Positions 22,364-34,439 of a DNA stretch of 64,000 nt are shown in pieces. The translations under genes were made by a program, and so were the position numbers. The notes under the pieces are model-generated. The model was given only the letters and a program-made list of their open reading frames with translations, did not search any database and was not told the DNA's origin. How positions within the stretch are numbered: the stretch's first letter is position 1; every line of letters starts with the position of its first letter. This DNA is from Datisca glomerata (lineage: Eukaryota; Streptophyta; Magnoliopsida; Cucurbitales; Datiscaceae): positions 124,001 through 188,000 of the forward strand of contig QANY01009049.1 in assembly GCA_003255025.1 (NCBI GenBank). The letters run 5' to 3'.

Positions 22364-22394
<31 letters not shown>
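22209..22394. repeat. Right copy of ~180-bp direct repeat flanking the viral insert
   Basis: Begins CTCGACGCAATAAAACCC and ends in a longer AT run. It matches 14097-14275 and carries the host sequence that must originally have adjoined the FLX-like leader. Confidence 0.85.
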
Positions 22395-22399
<5 letters not shown>

Positions 22400-23140
22400 C
22401 AAAACTTGATATATATTTTTTAAATTAAACTCACAATGAAAAAGTATATATAAGTTCAGAATTTGATATGCTAGAGTCTGGTAGCTAGAGTTTGTCTGTG
22501 ATTTCTGATCAGCTCCCCGCAACTGGACTATGATCTAGTAAGGTTTTCTAAAATCCTGACCATATTCTTCACATTATCATAAAGGATATTCATTTCGCAA
22601 AATGCAAACAACATTGAAAAATGAGAAAGTATAAGAACTATTACTGAAAAAACTAACATAACCGCATGAATGTAAGATAATTGTTTGAGTTTGTAAAAAT
22701 TATGTTAGGTATATGAAAATGTCATATAATACTTTGTTCTTTTATATATGAATATTTTATATAAATGTTGTTCAAAATATTTTAAAATATTAAATTATAT
22801 ATAAATCAATTATACAAATCATTATAACATTGCTATATATATATATATATATATATATATANTTGCTATATATATATATATATATATATTGTTCTCTTCA
22901 CTTGACTCTTCCATTCTCTTAGAAAACAAGAGCGATAAAAAAACCACTACATGACACTCTCATCAACCATACACCATACACAACTCCAGCCGAATCTAGA
23001 GTGAAATTTTTTGAAATGAAGTTGCACGTTCATACTTAAATGTAACAGTAACAACTTAATTTAAGTACACATAAAACTCGCATTTCAGATTATTTCTTCG
23101 CGTTGTCATTTTTAAACATTATTATATAATACAAATCAAC
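22395..23140. other. Intergenic, with AT microsatellite and one N
   Basis: AT-rich sequence without a recognised gene. Two AT repeats at about 22837-22890 are separated by an ambiguous base at 22862. This segment separates the viral insert from the 3' end of the tryptophan synthase gene. Confidence 0.7.
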
Positions 23141-25682
23141 TTAGTTCATGCGTGGAATACTGGTGAGTGATGCTTGTACTCTCTCCTCGGAAAAAGAAAG
23201 ATCAACCATGTTTCCTTGCAGATACTTGTCGTAAGAAGCCAAGTCGAAATGACCATGTCCGCACATCGCAGTCAGAATAACTTTGGCTTCTCCGGTCTCT
23301 TTACATCGGAGTGCCTCCCTGATTGTAGCAGCTATGGCATGAGTTGGTTCTGGTGCCGGTATCAATCCTTCCGACCGAGCAAATTGTATAGCACCTAAAC
23401 AAACCAAACACAGTTTTCATTCATCATTAGTTCGGTATTTGCTCCAGGGTTCAATTTATTCTGTCTGAGATGAAATGTGTGATTCTGTTTTAGATTCAGA
23501 CTTACCTTGAAAGCACTCAGTCTGAGGAATCGAAATAGCTTCCATGAAACCAAGCTCATAAACATGGGATATCAACGGTGCCATACCATGGTATCGCAAT
23601 CCGCCTGTAGAAAACGTCAAACGAGTATGAAGAACAACAACAACAAGAAAATATACCATGAAGTCAAATTTCTACACGAAATAATTTACCGGCATGAATA
23701 GGGTCAGGAATGAAGTTGTGACCAAGCGTATGCATCTTCATCAACGGTGTCAACCCAGCTGTATCACCAAAATCATATGCGTATATGCCTTTTGTCAACG
23801 AAGGACAGGCCGTTGGTTCAACTGCTCTTATAACAGGATTGATTTTTCCGCTGAGTTTCTCGCGTATGAACGGAAAACTAAGGCCGGCAAAATTCGATCC
23901 ACCGCCAGTACACCCTATGATAACATCCGGGGTTTCACCTATGTACTCCATTTGTTTTATACACTCTTCTCCGATAACAGTCTGATGAAGCAAAACATGG
24001 TTTAGAACACTTCCCAAACAGTACTTTGTATCAGAATTCAAAGCTGCAACTTCCACAGCTTCAGAAATAGCAATTCCTAAACTTCCCGGGCTAGACGGAT
24101 CCGCTTTAAGAACTTTCCTGCCTGCCTCGGTGAGATTGGACGGGGACGGATGTACCTTTGCTCCCCAAGTTTGCATCATTAATCTACGATATGGTTTCTG
24201 ATCATAAGAAGCACGAACTTGCCATACCTAAAGACAGAAACAAAACATTTTACCTGGCCAGGAAACTTATACTAAAAGGCACCGGTATAGATGCTGTTGC
24301 ATTCAGCTATCTTTCTTCGTATAAATCAAAACTGCGCAATGTTAATGATTCAACTTTACGATTATAACACAATACCTCGCATCCAAGACCAAATAAAGTG
24401 CAGGCGAAAGCCAATGCGCTTCCCCATTGACCAGCACCGGTTTCTGTAGCCACATTCTTTACGCCTTCTTGTAAATTATACCAAACTTGTGGGACAGCAG
24501 TGTTTGGCTTGTGTGACCCGGCAGGGCTTACGCCTTCATATTTATAGTAAATTCTAGCAGGTGAATCAAGAAGCTTCTCCAACCTCTTTGCTCTATATAT
24601 TCAAAGCATAATGTCATGAGAAAATATTACAGAAAAGGCATTGCATATGGAAACGCGCATGAGCAGGACGTACCACAGACCTGATGAGAGGGGTTGGACG
24701 CCAAAGTCGGTAAACGTCTATGACTTCATCTGGGATATCAATGAAACGCTCATTGCTCGCTTCTTGCTTGATCAATTCGTTAGGAAATAGAGGGGACAGA
24801 TCTTCGGGTTTTATTGGTTCAAACGTCTTGGGATGTAATGGAGGTGGAGGTTTTATGGGAAGATCAGCTACCAGATTGTACCATTGACGGGGAATTTCGA
24901 TTGGCTTTATATCAGCATTCAGAGATGCTCTTGTTCTGTACCCATTTGAAAACCTCAACTGTGTAGGCTTTATGTTCAGTGGAAAACATCTAAGCCTTTC
25001 TTTATCAGCTGTGATTTTCAATGGCTCAAAGAAAACTAATGAGAAAGCAGTGACAACTAGGACTAATTCTAAGAAGTTAGTAAATGAACGAATCATGGAG
25101 AACTGTATGATTGTTGTCTCGTTTGAATGGAATATGAATATGAAAGTAGACTACTTAATCAATTTCCTTCGTTTTTTCTTTCTCGTTTTCCTCTGCTTTA
25201 GCCAACTACCAAACAGAAATCCTCTGCTTTAGCCAACAACTATCAGCAAAACCCATTCTCATTTCAACAAATACTGAAGTTCAAAACATTTTGTATGATT
25301 TTTCAACCATTACAATCGATACACTAATCCAGTTTTCCACCAGCAAACCTCGACTAATTAACAGGTCAGACCCATAATCTCTCTTCCCATATCTTCACAG
25401 AAAAATTACAGTTTTCACATTCTTCACCTCCTACTTATTAGAGCAACAAAAATTAATTTACTTACTGTATTTACCTTGGTCAAAATCACAAAAGGGCAAA
25501 AAAAATCTTCAGAAAACTGAGTAAATCTTGGTTTTTCGTCAAAAAGAAAATAAAGTAAAAATCAGGTGAAAGTTTAAGGTAAAAATAAAGAACAAAAGAG
25601 TTGATACAGAAGGGGAGAAGTTACCTGGCTTCAGTAGGGTTGATGAAGGTGAAGTGGTGGAGAAAAGAGACCGAGTTGCCAT
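23141..25682 (-). CDS. Tryptophan synthase beta chain, type 2 (TrpB2)
   Basis: Six exons (25625-25682, 24681-25035, 24376-24592, 23690-24227, 23506-23604, 23141-23394) join in frame with GT/AG borders to 506 residues, the usual length of plant TSBtype2. TrpB2 is a PLP enzyme that makes Trp from indole and Ser. It lacks the standard alpha-subunit interface, and its plant role is less clear than that of TSB1. Visible signatures are EPLSPLFP-type region [32 protein letters not shown], the PLP-lysine box [14 protein letters not shown] (Lys in SHKPN), [15 protein letters not shown], the phosphate loop [10 protein letters not shown] and the C-terminal EPTHAIAA. The N-terminal extension ([19 protein letters not shown]) is rich in Ser/Thr and fits a chloroplast transit peptide. 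It looks intact. Confidence 0.93.
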
Positions 25683-25755
25683 TTTTCTAAACAAGAAAAA
25701 GAGTAAACTTATTGTAGTTCTGAAATGGGAACCGGCCTATAGGTTCTTTCGGAAA

Positions 25756-26544
25756 GGATTTTTTTTGGCATAACTACACCATAACTGATTTTGCACAATT
25801 ATACTCAACACTAATTTGTCATATGACTCACTTTACCTTCAATTTTCTTTTTTTTTTCGCTCATTACTCTTTTTACACACTAAACCACACTTTCTTTCTC
25901 CATCTTCATCTTTCTCTCTTTTAAAAACCCATTTTTTCTAGAAATTAACACAATAATGAGTTTTTTTAATTTTAATGAGTTTTTTTTTATTTTTGTAGAT
26001 TTTGTTAACATTTATAATTTTAATGAGTTTTGTTATTTTTATAGGTTTTATTAATTTCACTGGGTTTTGTTAATTTTGAGAGAGAATGTAAAAATAGATA
26101 AACATAATGTAGTTTGTAGAGAGACAGAAGTTGAGAATGAGACAGAACATCAAGAGAGAGGGTGTACACAACGCAAGTGTACACATTGTGTAGTTTATAA
26201 GAAGGCTACACGATATTTGTGTATCTAATGTGTAGTCTACATGAACGTCGTATAGTTATTATGTAGTGTACACGATGACCACACGATCGTCGTGTACATA
26301 TTGCATACACTACACATGTAATATATTTATTTTTATATATTTATTTAAATATAAATAAATATGAATGTTGGATGTTGAAGAAAAATGAATTGACATTTGA
26401 TTTCATGTTTTGTAAGAAAAGTATTGGGGGAAATAATGAAGAACAAGTAGTAGGTAATTAGTACATGATCGTGGTGTAGTAATTGTATAGTGTATACGAT
26501 AGCTACACGACGATCATGTAGACATCGTATACACTACACGATGT
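25756..26544. repeat. Left arm of a long inverted-repeat (foldback/MULE-like) element
   Basis: GGATTTTTTTTGGCATAACT and the following roughly 320 bases are the reverse complement (diverged) of 45444-45766. Bases 26312-26540 are the reverse complement of 28296-28560. Its inner end has many short palindromes around CACGATGACTACACGATCGTC. No coding region. The boundary at 25756 is set by where similarity to the right arm starts; no target duplication was found. Confidence 0.7.
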
Positions 26545-28295
26545 TGTTGGGGGTTATGCCCTCAAAACATGTGTATTGACATTTTAATATGAAATTTAAT
26601 GTAATTACATTTTTTCCATAATTGCTCTTTTAAATTATTGTTGAATGATTTATATAAATATTTGAAATTTTTCATATTCATTAATGAGGCTATGATCTTG
26701 TATTAGTACGAGAGACTTAAGATCATAAATAATGAATAAAATTGTCAGCAACATATTAAAGTATGAAATCTTTAATGAATAGTTGTTAGTACGATTCACT
26801 AAATATTTATGAATGCATGTGATCTAGATCCAGATTATTGATGTGGATTAGGTATTTTAGTGAATGTACTTTATATAATAAAATTATATATGACAAGATC
26901 GATGTGAATTAATATATTTTAGTGAATGTATTTAATATATTTATTAACGTACCGTTTATCATCAAATATTAATACACATTAATCTGATGATCATATGTAG
27001 ATCAATATAAATCTTGAGTAGTCATGAACTCATATACATGTCTACTGGATCTTTTGATTCACTCATTAAGGTTTGTTTGTAAAATAGGTTAATGACTTTT
27101 ATTTTGGAGATTCAATGATATAGATGGCTGGGAACATGATCTTACAATATTTGAAATCTAAGTTTTTCTAGCGGATCGTATATTGGTTCCCTTAAGTGTT
27201 AATTCTGAAAATGAATAGTTATTGAGCTCAAATTTATAATACGATTATAAATTAGTCATTTACTAGTGAATTAACGGTACTTAAGGATCAAAAGGTAATC
27301 AGAAGAGTAATTTTAACCAATTCTAATTTACGAACCAATAATTAGAGGACATCACTGCTTGAAATGATTATATCAATGAGCTACGTGAAAATACTCTGTA
27401 AATACATTCTATAATTATCTAAAAATGTAATTTCATATTTATAGCGAAGTAATGATGGAATTAATAAATAAGATTATTTAATTAAAGAGTTTAATTAATC
27501 ATCTGATTTATTAGAGCTTAGGATTATAGGTCAATGGTCCCCAAGTCACTTTTGTACTATGCAATCTAGGGTGCGGATATTTTAAGACATGGGAAAAGGA
27601 CCAACACACAGTCCCGCGAGGCACTGCAGTTGTGCACAATTTGCAGTGGATCCCACTCCAATGGGAATTTTAAAATTAAATATTATTTTCAGTTTATCCC
27701 TAAAAACATGATATATCATTATCTAGAAAATATATAGATATTATTCTAATGGTCTTAGTTGAAAAAAGAAATTAAACAACACAGTTGTTGTTAAGGTGAT
27801 TTTTCTCTGTGATTAAAATTTAATAAAAAACTATAAAAGAATAATCATCGTCTTTCTTTTAGGGTGTTGTCTCACTAAATTAATCATTCTCAGTAAATCT
27901 TTAGATCTCATGTGTTGAGTACATTTAGAGACAGAAAAAAATATCTTTGAATTATTCTACGTGGCCATACACGCCCTAGTGTGTGTTTGAGGATTGATTT
28001 GGAAGATTTTGATGTGGATCTCGAAGTCCGTTGTTCGTGAGAACGCATGATCATTGATTTGTGAGGACGTTAGATATAGACTACAAGAGGTATATGATTC
28101 CCACCAATGTAGTTCTTCGATTTAATATATAAATATATACGAATCCTGATTGAAAAGAGTTTTCAATAAAAAAATTTATTTTGGAAACATTTGCGTCGCG
28201 CTTATTTTCGTTTTATCGAAAAATATACGATTCACTTTTTATAATTTTTTAAAAGCCACCACGCCTCCGCCTTGCGTGAGTCATGTTTTCCAACA
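26545..28295. mobile_element. Solo LTR (~1.75 kb) inside the foldback element
   Basis: Starts TGTTGGGGGTTATGCCCTC and ends TTTTCCAACA, so TGTTGG/CCAACA form the terminal inverted repeat typical of LTRs. The adjoining 5-mers (GATGT and TATGC) share only ATG, so the target duplication is imperfect or mutated. No primer site follows the right end and no internal region is present. The two sides of the foldback palindrome resume directly at both borders. Confidence 0.7.
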
Positions 28296-28560
28296 TATGC
28301 CTACACGACGATCATGTACGCTACATGATGACTACACTACGATCGTGTAGTCATCGTGTACACTGCATAATGACTACGTTACGATCGCGCAGCCATCGTG
28401 TGCCCATTGCCCACCATTCACTTACTCTTTCTTTATTTCTCATCCCTAATACTTTTCTTACACAACAACAAATCAAATGTCGAACCATTATTCTTCTACA
28501 CTCAACCTCTATATTTATTAATATTTAAATAAATATATAAAATTAATATATATTACGTGT
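28296..28560. repeat. Inner right arm of the foldback element
   Basis: Reverse complement of 26312-26540, including the palindromic CACGATCGTC-rich part and an AT-rich part ending TATATATTACGTGT. Similarity to the left arm stops exactly at 28560, where mitochondrial-type sequence begins. Confidence 0.7.
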
Positions 28561-31317
28561 GCGGTGTTCAAGAGTAGGCCCGAACCGCTCTCCCTTTCCA
28601 TTTAATCACTCACAAAACCTACCTTTCAATTTGACTTGACGAAACAACTTCGACTTTAAAACAATCAATCGAAGGGGTAAGGCTAAGGTAAGGGCCTGTT
28701 CATAATCCCTATTTAAATTGCTTGCTTGGCTGATTAAGAGAGTTTGGACTAGCGAAGAGGCTTTGATGACGAAGCAAAGGTACGAAGTGGATTTCTCATG
28801 GCCCTCCCAAGAAAGAATTTTTATGCTATATGAGCATAAACAATAACCATTTTTTTAGAAGACCTGCTGGTCGAGGGGAAAACTGGTTGGATTAATTTTC
28901 CACGTAGGGAAGCATAAAAGGAAGGCGGTCCCTTACCTTGTGACCTCTATTTCCTTCCCGTAATCGAACCTTTTACAGAAAGCAGCTCGCACTTGGTAAT
29001 AAGACTTGAACATGGATTCTTTCCCATCGATTGGACCTTTCACAGGGATCAGGAACAAGGACCAGAACGAATAAGGAATGCGAACTACTCTTTTCATTTC
29101 GGGATTTGAGTAGGTAAGGGCAGCGGGACCAGCAAGATAAACAATCAGACCAAGCAAGCTATTAAGCCAACTAACAAAGCCACAAGCTACAGGCAGGCTC
29201 CTTTCTTAGCTCTACGATTAGGGAGTACAACACCTTCCTTTCTCTTGAGGAGCCTCGTCGTATGTTGAGTTTGACTATACTAAATGAGTTGGCGTATTTT
29301 AGTTTTTTTCACTATAGGCATCGGCACAGGCACAACACAAAGAAAGAGGGAAATAATCAATCTACACCATTTAGGATAGAATTGCTCGCCACTGAATAGC
29401 AAAGAAGGGAAACTCTTTCTTTGCCTCTGGTAAGCCCCTTATTACCTAAGGCATCGCAAGCTCCTCGCCTTCTACGGAGTGGTGAGAAGCTGCTAAGGAA
29501 AAAAGATTGGAATGTGGGGAGGAAGCGATCTCATTCAATCTGGGTTGGACGTTCATCATTTCTTACACGACTATCGGCAGAGAAGATGGCGGGCCGACGA
29601 AGACATCTTTCTATGACTTCGAGTCTTTCCATCCTTGTTCCGGGGGAAAGAAAGGTGGTAAGGCTAGCTATGCTTGATCGACATCTCTGGTATCCATCCA
29701 TCTATCCGTTCTATATGTCAGCCAGGTCAGGTTTAGGCGGGTTGGTACTGAATCAACTAATGATCGGGGAGGGGGCCCAATAGTAGCGATCAAATCTTTC
29801 GGAATCTTTTTTGTAGCGTGGTAGCGTACAATGGTTGCTTTCCTATGCCGTTCCATTCATACGAACCCAAGCCGATCTGATTTAGGCTTAGGACCTAACT
29901 CCGTTCCTTTCGTAGGTGACTCTGACTCCTAGGGTGAGGTTTTTATCCCAAGCTCTTTTTGAAGACTAAACTCCGTTTTAGTTGGCCTCCTTCGACCCAA
30001 CTCCGAACCCTTTGCCTGGCTTGGAAAGACCTCAGCCTTCCGGTTTATTGCCAAAAAAAGCTGTCCAACCAAACCGAGATGTTCGTCCCGATACGGTAGA
30101 TAAATGGATAGGTTCGCAATAGGAGGACTGGCCCTTCACTTGCATGGGATATCGAAGCCGCTCCAATCCACTAGAAAAAACATACCACATTCTTAGACTC
30201 AACTAAATGTTGTAGCATTGATTGAGCGAAGCCGCTCGGCAATAGTGAAGGAGCGGCTTGTCTGTCTCATGGCAGGCAACTTTTTGCTGTCTACTTAAGA
30301 AGCTCCTTTTTTGCATGCGCTCTACTCTATCTGCCACAGGTCTTATTAGCTTATGTACTAAGCGAAGCCACCTTCGGCCCTGAGCTCTCATCAAAGCCGC
30401 CCTCGTTTCGGAGGGCCCTTTATTCAAGTTACATGTACTTAATCTCGCATTAAAAGATATAGAAAAAAAGAAATGCCCACTTATTTTATTGTCATCAGAC
30501 TCATCTGGGGGGAATCCGTGCATTTTTTATTAACTCGAATTGTCACCTTTTATTGTGCATGTAACGTAACGTGGGGTGCCCCATCTTTCAGCACCCCTAC
30601 TTACGGCCGAGTTCAATAAGTTAGACTCGTGTTTTGTTCTTTTAACTGTCGTGATCGTAACCTCAGGTCTAAAGACCATATTTGACTCAGACGTGACTTT
30701 TAAACGTAACCCTTCCGCCCCTTAGGGAACAGAAAACTGACGCAACTCACTGAAATCATTTCTGTCTCCCCGACCCTACCTAGCTAGCGGCTTATTACTT
30801 TGTTTATTTCTTTCTTCTTGTTCTCATTCGTATCCATCTATACTGATGAATATCCTTATTTTATTCATCCAATGGTTAAAGAAATATTTACATTAGTACT
30901 ATTATTATTTATTGCACTTCTCTTTCCCGTTAATGTGTCCTCAAACTTCTGTGCAGGAGGTTGCCATTCGGAGTCCGACTGTCACCCCCCCCCCCCCCCG
31001 AGAAGCAAAAAAGAGCACTCTAAAGCGGTAAAGCGTAGAGCCCACCGGGCCTTACCTAACCTGGGGATGAAGGGTGCATCTTCCAGGTTAATCAAGGCCC
31101 AAACAAAACCATCCTTTTCCTTATCTTTCTTTCTGTCTGTTGTAGCACGGACACAAGGAGGATAGGTAGGGCCTCTACTCCATTTCCTTTCCGGAAATAG
31201 CAGCCCACAAACACTATTCATAGTCTTTCTATTGTACTGAACAAACTAGAACTCTCATTCATTCTCATCTACAGAACTAGCCGAGAAGAAAGAGGAGAAT
31301 CCAATTTTGACGATACA
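28561..31317. other. Mitochondrial intergenic sequence
   Basis: No conserved mitochondrial gene was recognised. Several ORFs of 70-120 codons exist on both strands but show no familiar motif. A C homopolymer lies at about 30987-31000. Confidence 0.5.
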
Positions 31318-32506
31318 ATGGAAGAAAAAATAAATGACAGTAAAAAGCAAGAGAAGAAGAGCTCCTCTCAGCTTTTAAGTAGGAAAGATATCAAACAAAT
31401 AGGATTGTTGGCTAAGCTACTGAATCTGGTGGATTATCTTTGGGTTAAAAAGGCGGCTGTATACCACAAGATACATAGGGATAGTTCTAATCTAGAGAAG
31501 CTCAAAACAGCTCTTCTTCAATCCATTTATAGATTCTCCCTTATGTCTCGCTCATGGATTCCAAAACCACATAAGCCGGAAAAGATGCGACTAATCATGC
31601 AACCATATAAGGAAGATAGAATTGTTATGGAAGCTCTCCCCCTTTTGCTGAACATGGTATTTGAGGACATTTTCATAACTCAATCTCATGGATTTCGGCA
31701 AGGGAGAGGGTCCATTTTCGCTCATGTTCAAAGTTGGGACGAAGTTGATAGATTAATCAAGGCAGATATAGTTAGGTCTTTCGATCACATGGTCACGCAC
31801 TCCTTAATTCAACAATACGATATCACCTCGGACAGTATATGGAACATGACTCTATATGCAATCTTATTGCTGCCTTCTTAACAATGGATATAATGGATAG
31901 GGAGGGGAAGAACTACGCATCCCAAACAACGAGCATACCACGAGGAAGTCCTTTGTCTCCCGTATTAATGAACATTTTTATGCATCAGTTTGATGTCAAG
32001 CTCCGAGACTATATGAAAATAGAGGAGAGGCTTCGATATGTGCGCTACGCCGATGACATGTTGTTCGCTATAAATAAAGGGAAAAAGGAAGACTCCTAAA
32101 AGGTCAAACTTTTCAGCTACTCTTTCAAGAAACCTTAACCGAGGTGAAACTCGAGGCAACAAGCTTGGAACTCATTCGAGGAATTAGCAAGCCATGCCAA
32201 ACCTTGGTTTGAGGGGTACTGGTCTCTATTAACTTAGATGGAATCCTGCAGATGAGGGCGCCCATCAATAGATTTAAACGAAAGCTTAACTTGGCCCTTG
32301 ATACTGCTATTCAAGGTATGGAAGATAAACAGCTTGCCTCCTTTGAGTCCGAAGTGCTTTTTCCCAGGGAAATTCAATATTTTGCGCTTTACTCGTGTTG
32401 TTGTAATGCAGACGATGTCTTGCGAGACCTTCAACACACGTGCAAACTAAAGTTCTGCTTTGTAAGACAGTGCCTAACAAAGGGAAAATGCCCAAAAAAG
32501 CAGCCT
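31318..32506 (+). pseudogene. Group II intron-type reverse transcriptase, frameshifted (mitochondrial)
   Basis: Three consecutive frames carry one protein. 31318-31881 has the RT fingers (SWIPKPHKPEKMRLIMQPY, DRIVMEALPLLLNMVFE, HGFRQGRGS and the palm Asp in LIKADIVRSFDH). From 31839 another frame has SIPRGSPLSPVLMNIFM and the catalytic box YVRYADDMLFA, ending at a TAA at 32097-32099. A third frame from 32252 continues (RAPINRFKRKLNLALD). It resembles RTs of group II introns or mitochondrial RT ORFs and is not matR. A stretch at 32694-32960 could be its far C-terminus but is not recognised. Whether the breaks arose in the mitochondrion or after transfer is unknown. Confidence 0.75.
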
Positions 32507-33158
32507 TAACTTAGGGAATCTCACTTTTCGACTCGAGGAATTTCGAAAAAGCGTAGAGAAGAAAGAAGCTACTCCTAAGGTTAAGCACTGGTTGTTTTTT
32601 TTTCTTTTTCTATCCCAAATCTTTGATCAGAAAACCTGATCTAAACTCTCAGCTAGTGTTCCGACTAAAATACCGATTCAAATTCTTCATTAAGTGAAGA
32701 ATAGGAAAAGAAAAATGGAACGTACAAAGTTTCAAGCCATCTTAGGAGAGATCATTACTTACCTTCAATATTCCCCCAATGCATCACCCCCTAAAAGAAA
32801 TTCCCATATATTGCATCGGGAAATTGGGGAAAAACCCAGTTCTTTGTTTCGCGATGCACAGCTTCCACTCCCTCCTGCTACCAATATAGACACGGTAGTA
32901 AATTATTTGACGAAAAATTCGACGGAACTCACGGATCATATGCCACCACTGAAAGCCTAATCGTTCAGGGGGCAGCGAGCCCTTATTTTGGGAGTGCATG
33001 TGCTATTGTCACACAATTATGGGGTGGGGGCTGAGCAGGATGGGGAAGACCTAGGGGGGATAGGTGAATTCTATTACTGATGGACAAAGATGTTTGGATC
33101 GATAGATCAACTTTCAAGTTATAACATTTGAATTTCTCTTACATTCTACGTTCCCGAA

Positions 33159-33461
33159 ACGGATCCTATCAAATATTTCACATTTTCTATGATCATCTCT
33201 ATTTTAGGTATTCAGGGAATCCTCCTTAATAGACGAAATATTCCTATTATGTCAATGCCAATTGAATCAATGTTATTAGCTGTGAATTCGAACTTTTTGG
33301 TATTTTCCGTTTCTTCGGATGATATGATGGGTCAATCATTTGCTTCATTGGTTCCAACGGTGGTAGCTGCGGAATCTGCTATTGGGTTAGCCATTTTCGT
33401 TATTACTTTCCGAGTCCGAGGGACTATTGCTGTAGAATCTATTAATAGCATTCAAGGTTAA
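33159..33461 (+). pseudogene. nad4L: Mitochondrial nad4L copy in the nucleus
   Basis: NADH dehydrogenase subunit 4L, a complex I membrane subunit of 100 residues. It is complete from an ACG (33159-33161, edited to AUG in mitochondria) through [16 protein letters not shown] and [16 protein letters not shown] to INSIQG and a TAA. The frame has no break, but editing sites are in the DNA state (Ser where the edited protein has Leu). Without mitochondrial editing it would not give normal protein, so it is annotated as a NUMT pseudogene. Confidence 0.92.
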
Positions 33462-33647
33462 ACATGACTCCTAGAGAATTACCAAAATACGAAGTTCTCC
33501 TCTCCTTTCGTTCTCTTCTTTCTTTTTTATTTTGACTAGGTTGGCAGGGTCAGGGCCTTTTTCACTGGGCGAGCGCATCCGATTCTAAAGTCCTTTCCTA
33601 AACCACTTCCCGTTCAGTTGCTGAAAGATAGATATAAGCTTTCTAAA

Positions 33648-34219
33648 TGAGATTGAGTTCCACGAATATGTAGGCTAGAAAGATGCTATTTGCTGTTATT
33701 CTATCTATTTGTGCATTAAGTTCGAAGAAGATCTCAATCTATAATGAAGAAATGATAGTAGCTTTTTGTTTTATAGGCTTTATCATATTCAGTCGGAAGA
33801 GTTTAGGTAAGACTTTCAAAGCGACTCTCAACGGGAGAATCCAGGCTATTCAGGAAGAATCGCAGCAATTTTCCAATCCTAACGAAGTAGTTCCTCCGGA
33901 ATCCAATGAACAACAACGATTACTTAGGATCAGTTTGCGAATTTGTGGCACCGTAGTAGAATCATTACCAATGGCGCGCTATGCACCTAAGTGCGAAAAG
34001 ACAGTGCAAGCTTTGTTATGCCGAAACCTATATGTTAAGTCAGCAACACTTCCAAATGCCACTTCTTCCCATCGCATCCGTCTTCAGGACGATCTAGTCA
34101 CAGGTTTTCACTTCTCAGTGAGTGAAAGATTTATCCCCGGGTGTACGTTGAAAGTTTCTATAGTAGAACTCATTTGAGAGGGCTTGGTGGTCTTAAAAAT
34201 GGTTCGGATGGGGGGTTCT
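33648..34219 (+). pseudogene. atp4: Mitochondrial atp4 (orf25) copy in the nucleus
   Basis: ATP synthase Fo subunit b homologue. It starts at ATG 33648 (MRLSSTNM), where the ninth codon, normally Gln, is TAG. The body from 33683 is well preserved (KKISIYNEEMIVAF, GRIQAIQEESQQF, NEVVPPESNEQQRLL, CGTVVESLPMARYAPKC). Near the end the region LQDDLVTGFHFSV diverges and a TGA (34175-34177) stands where Arg is expected in the tail (EGLVVLKMVR). Both stops fit C-to-T changes after transfer. It lies 186 bases after nad4L, a conserved neighbour pair. Confidence 0.9.
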
Positions 34220-34439
34220 CTTAAGAATAAAGAAGATGAATAGAATCTAATTCATGTCAATGCTAACAGAAGAGCGAATCCAATACCAAGACGACTTCTT
34301 TCTCAGGAAGTGCAGTAAGTACTTGAGGAAGGGGTAACATGCCCCACGAGTGAGTTGCCAAGTGCCCCCTAGAAGGGCAGTCTACCACAAGATCGAGTTG
34401 GAGCCTGGAACCAAACCCCCTTTGTTGGGGAGCCCCTCT

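Noticed and set aside
14097..22394. Reading the ~180-bp flanking repeats as LTRs of a retrotransposon
   Set aside because: No primer site follows the left copy and no polypurine tract precedes the right one. The tRNA-Met site is internal, and a movement protein is present, which fits a caulimovirid.
30800..31165. 121-codon ORF with a hydrophobic start in the mitochondrial block
   Set aside because: It crosses a C homopolymer, ends in low-complexity sequence and matches no mitochondrial protein I recognise.
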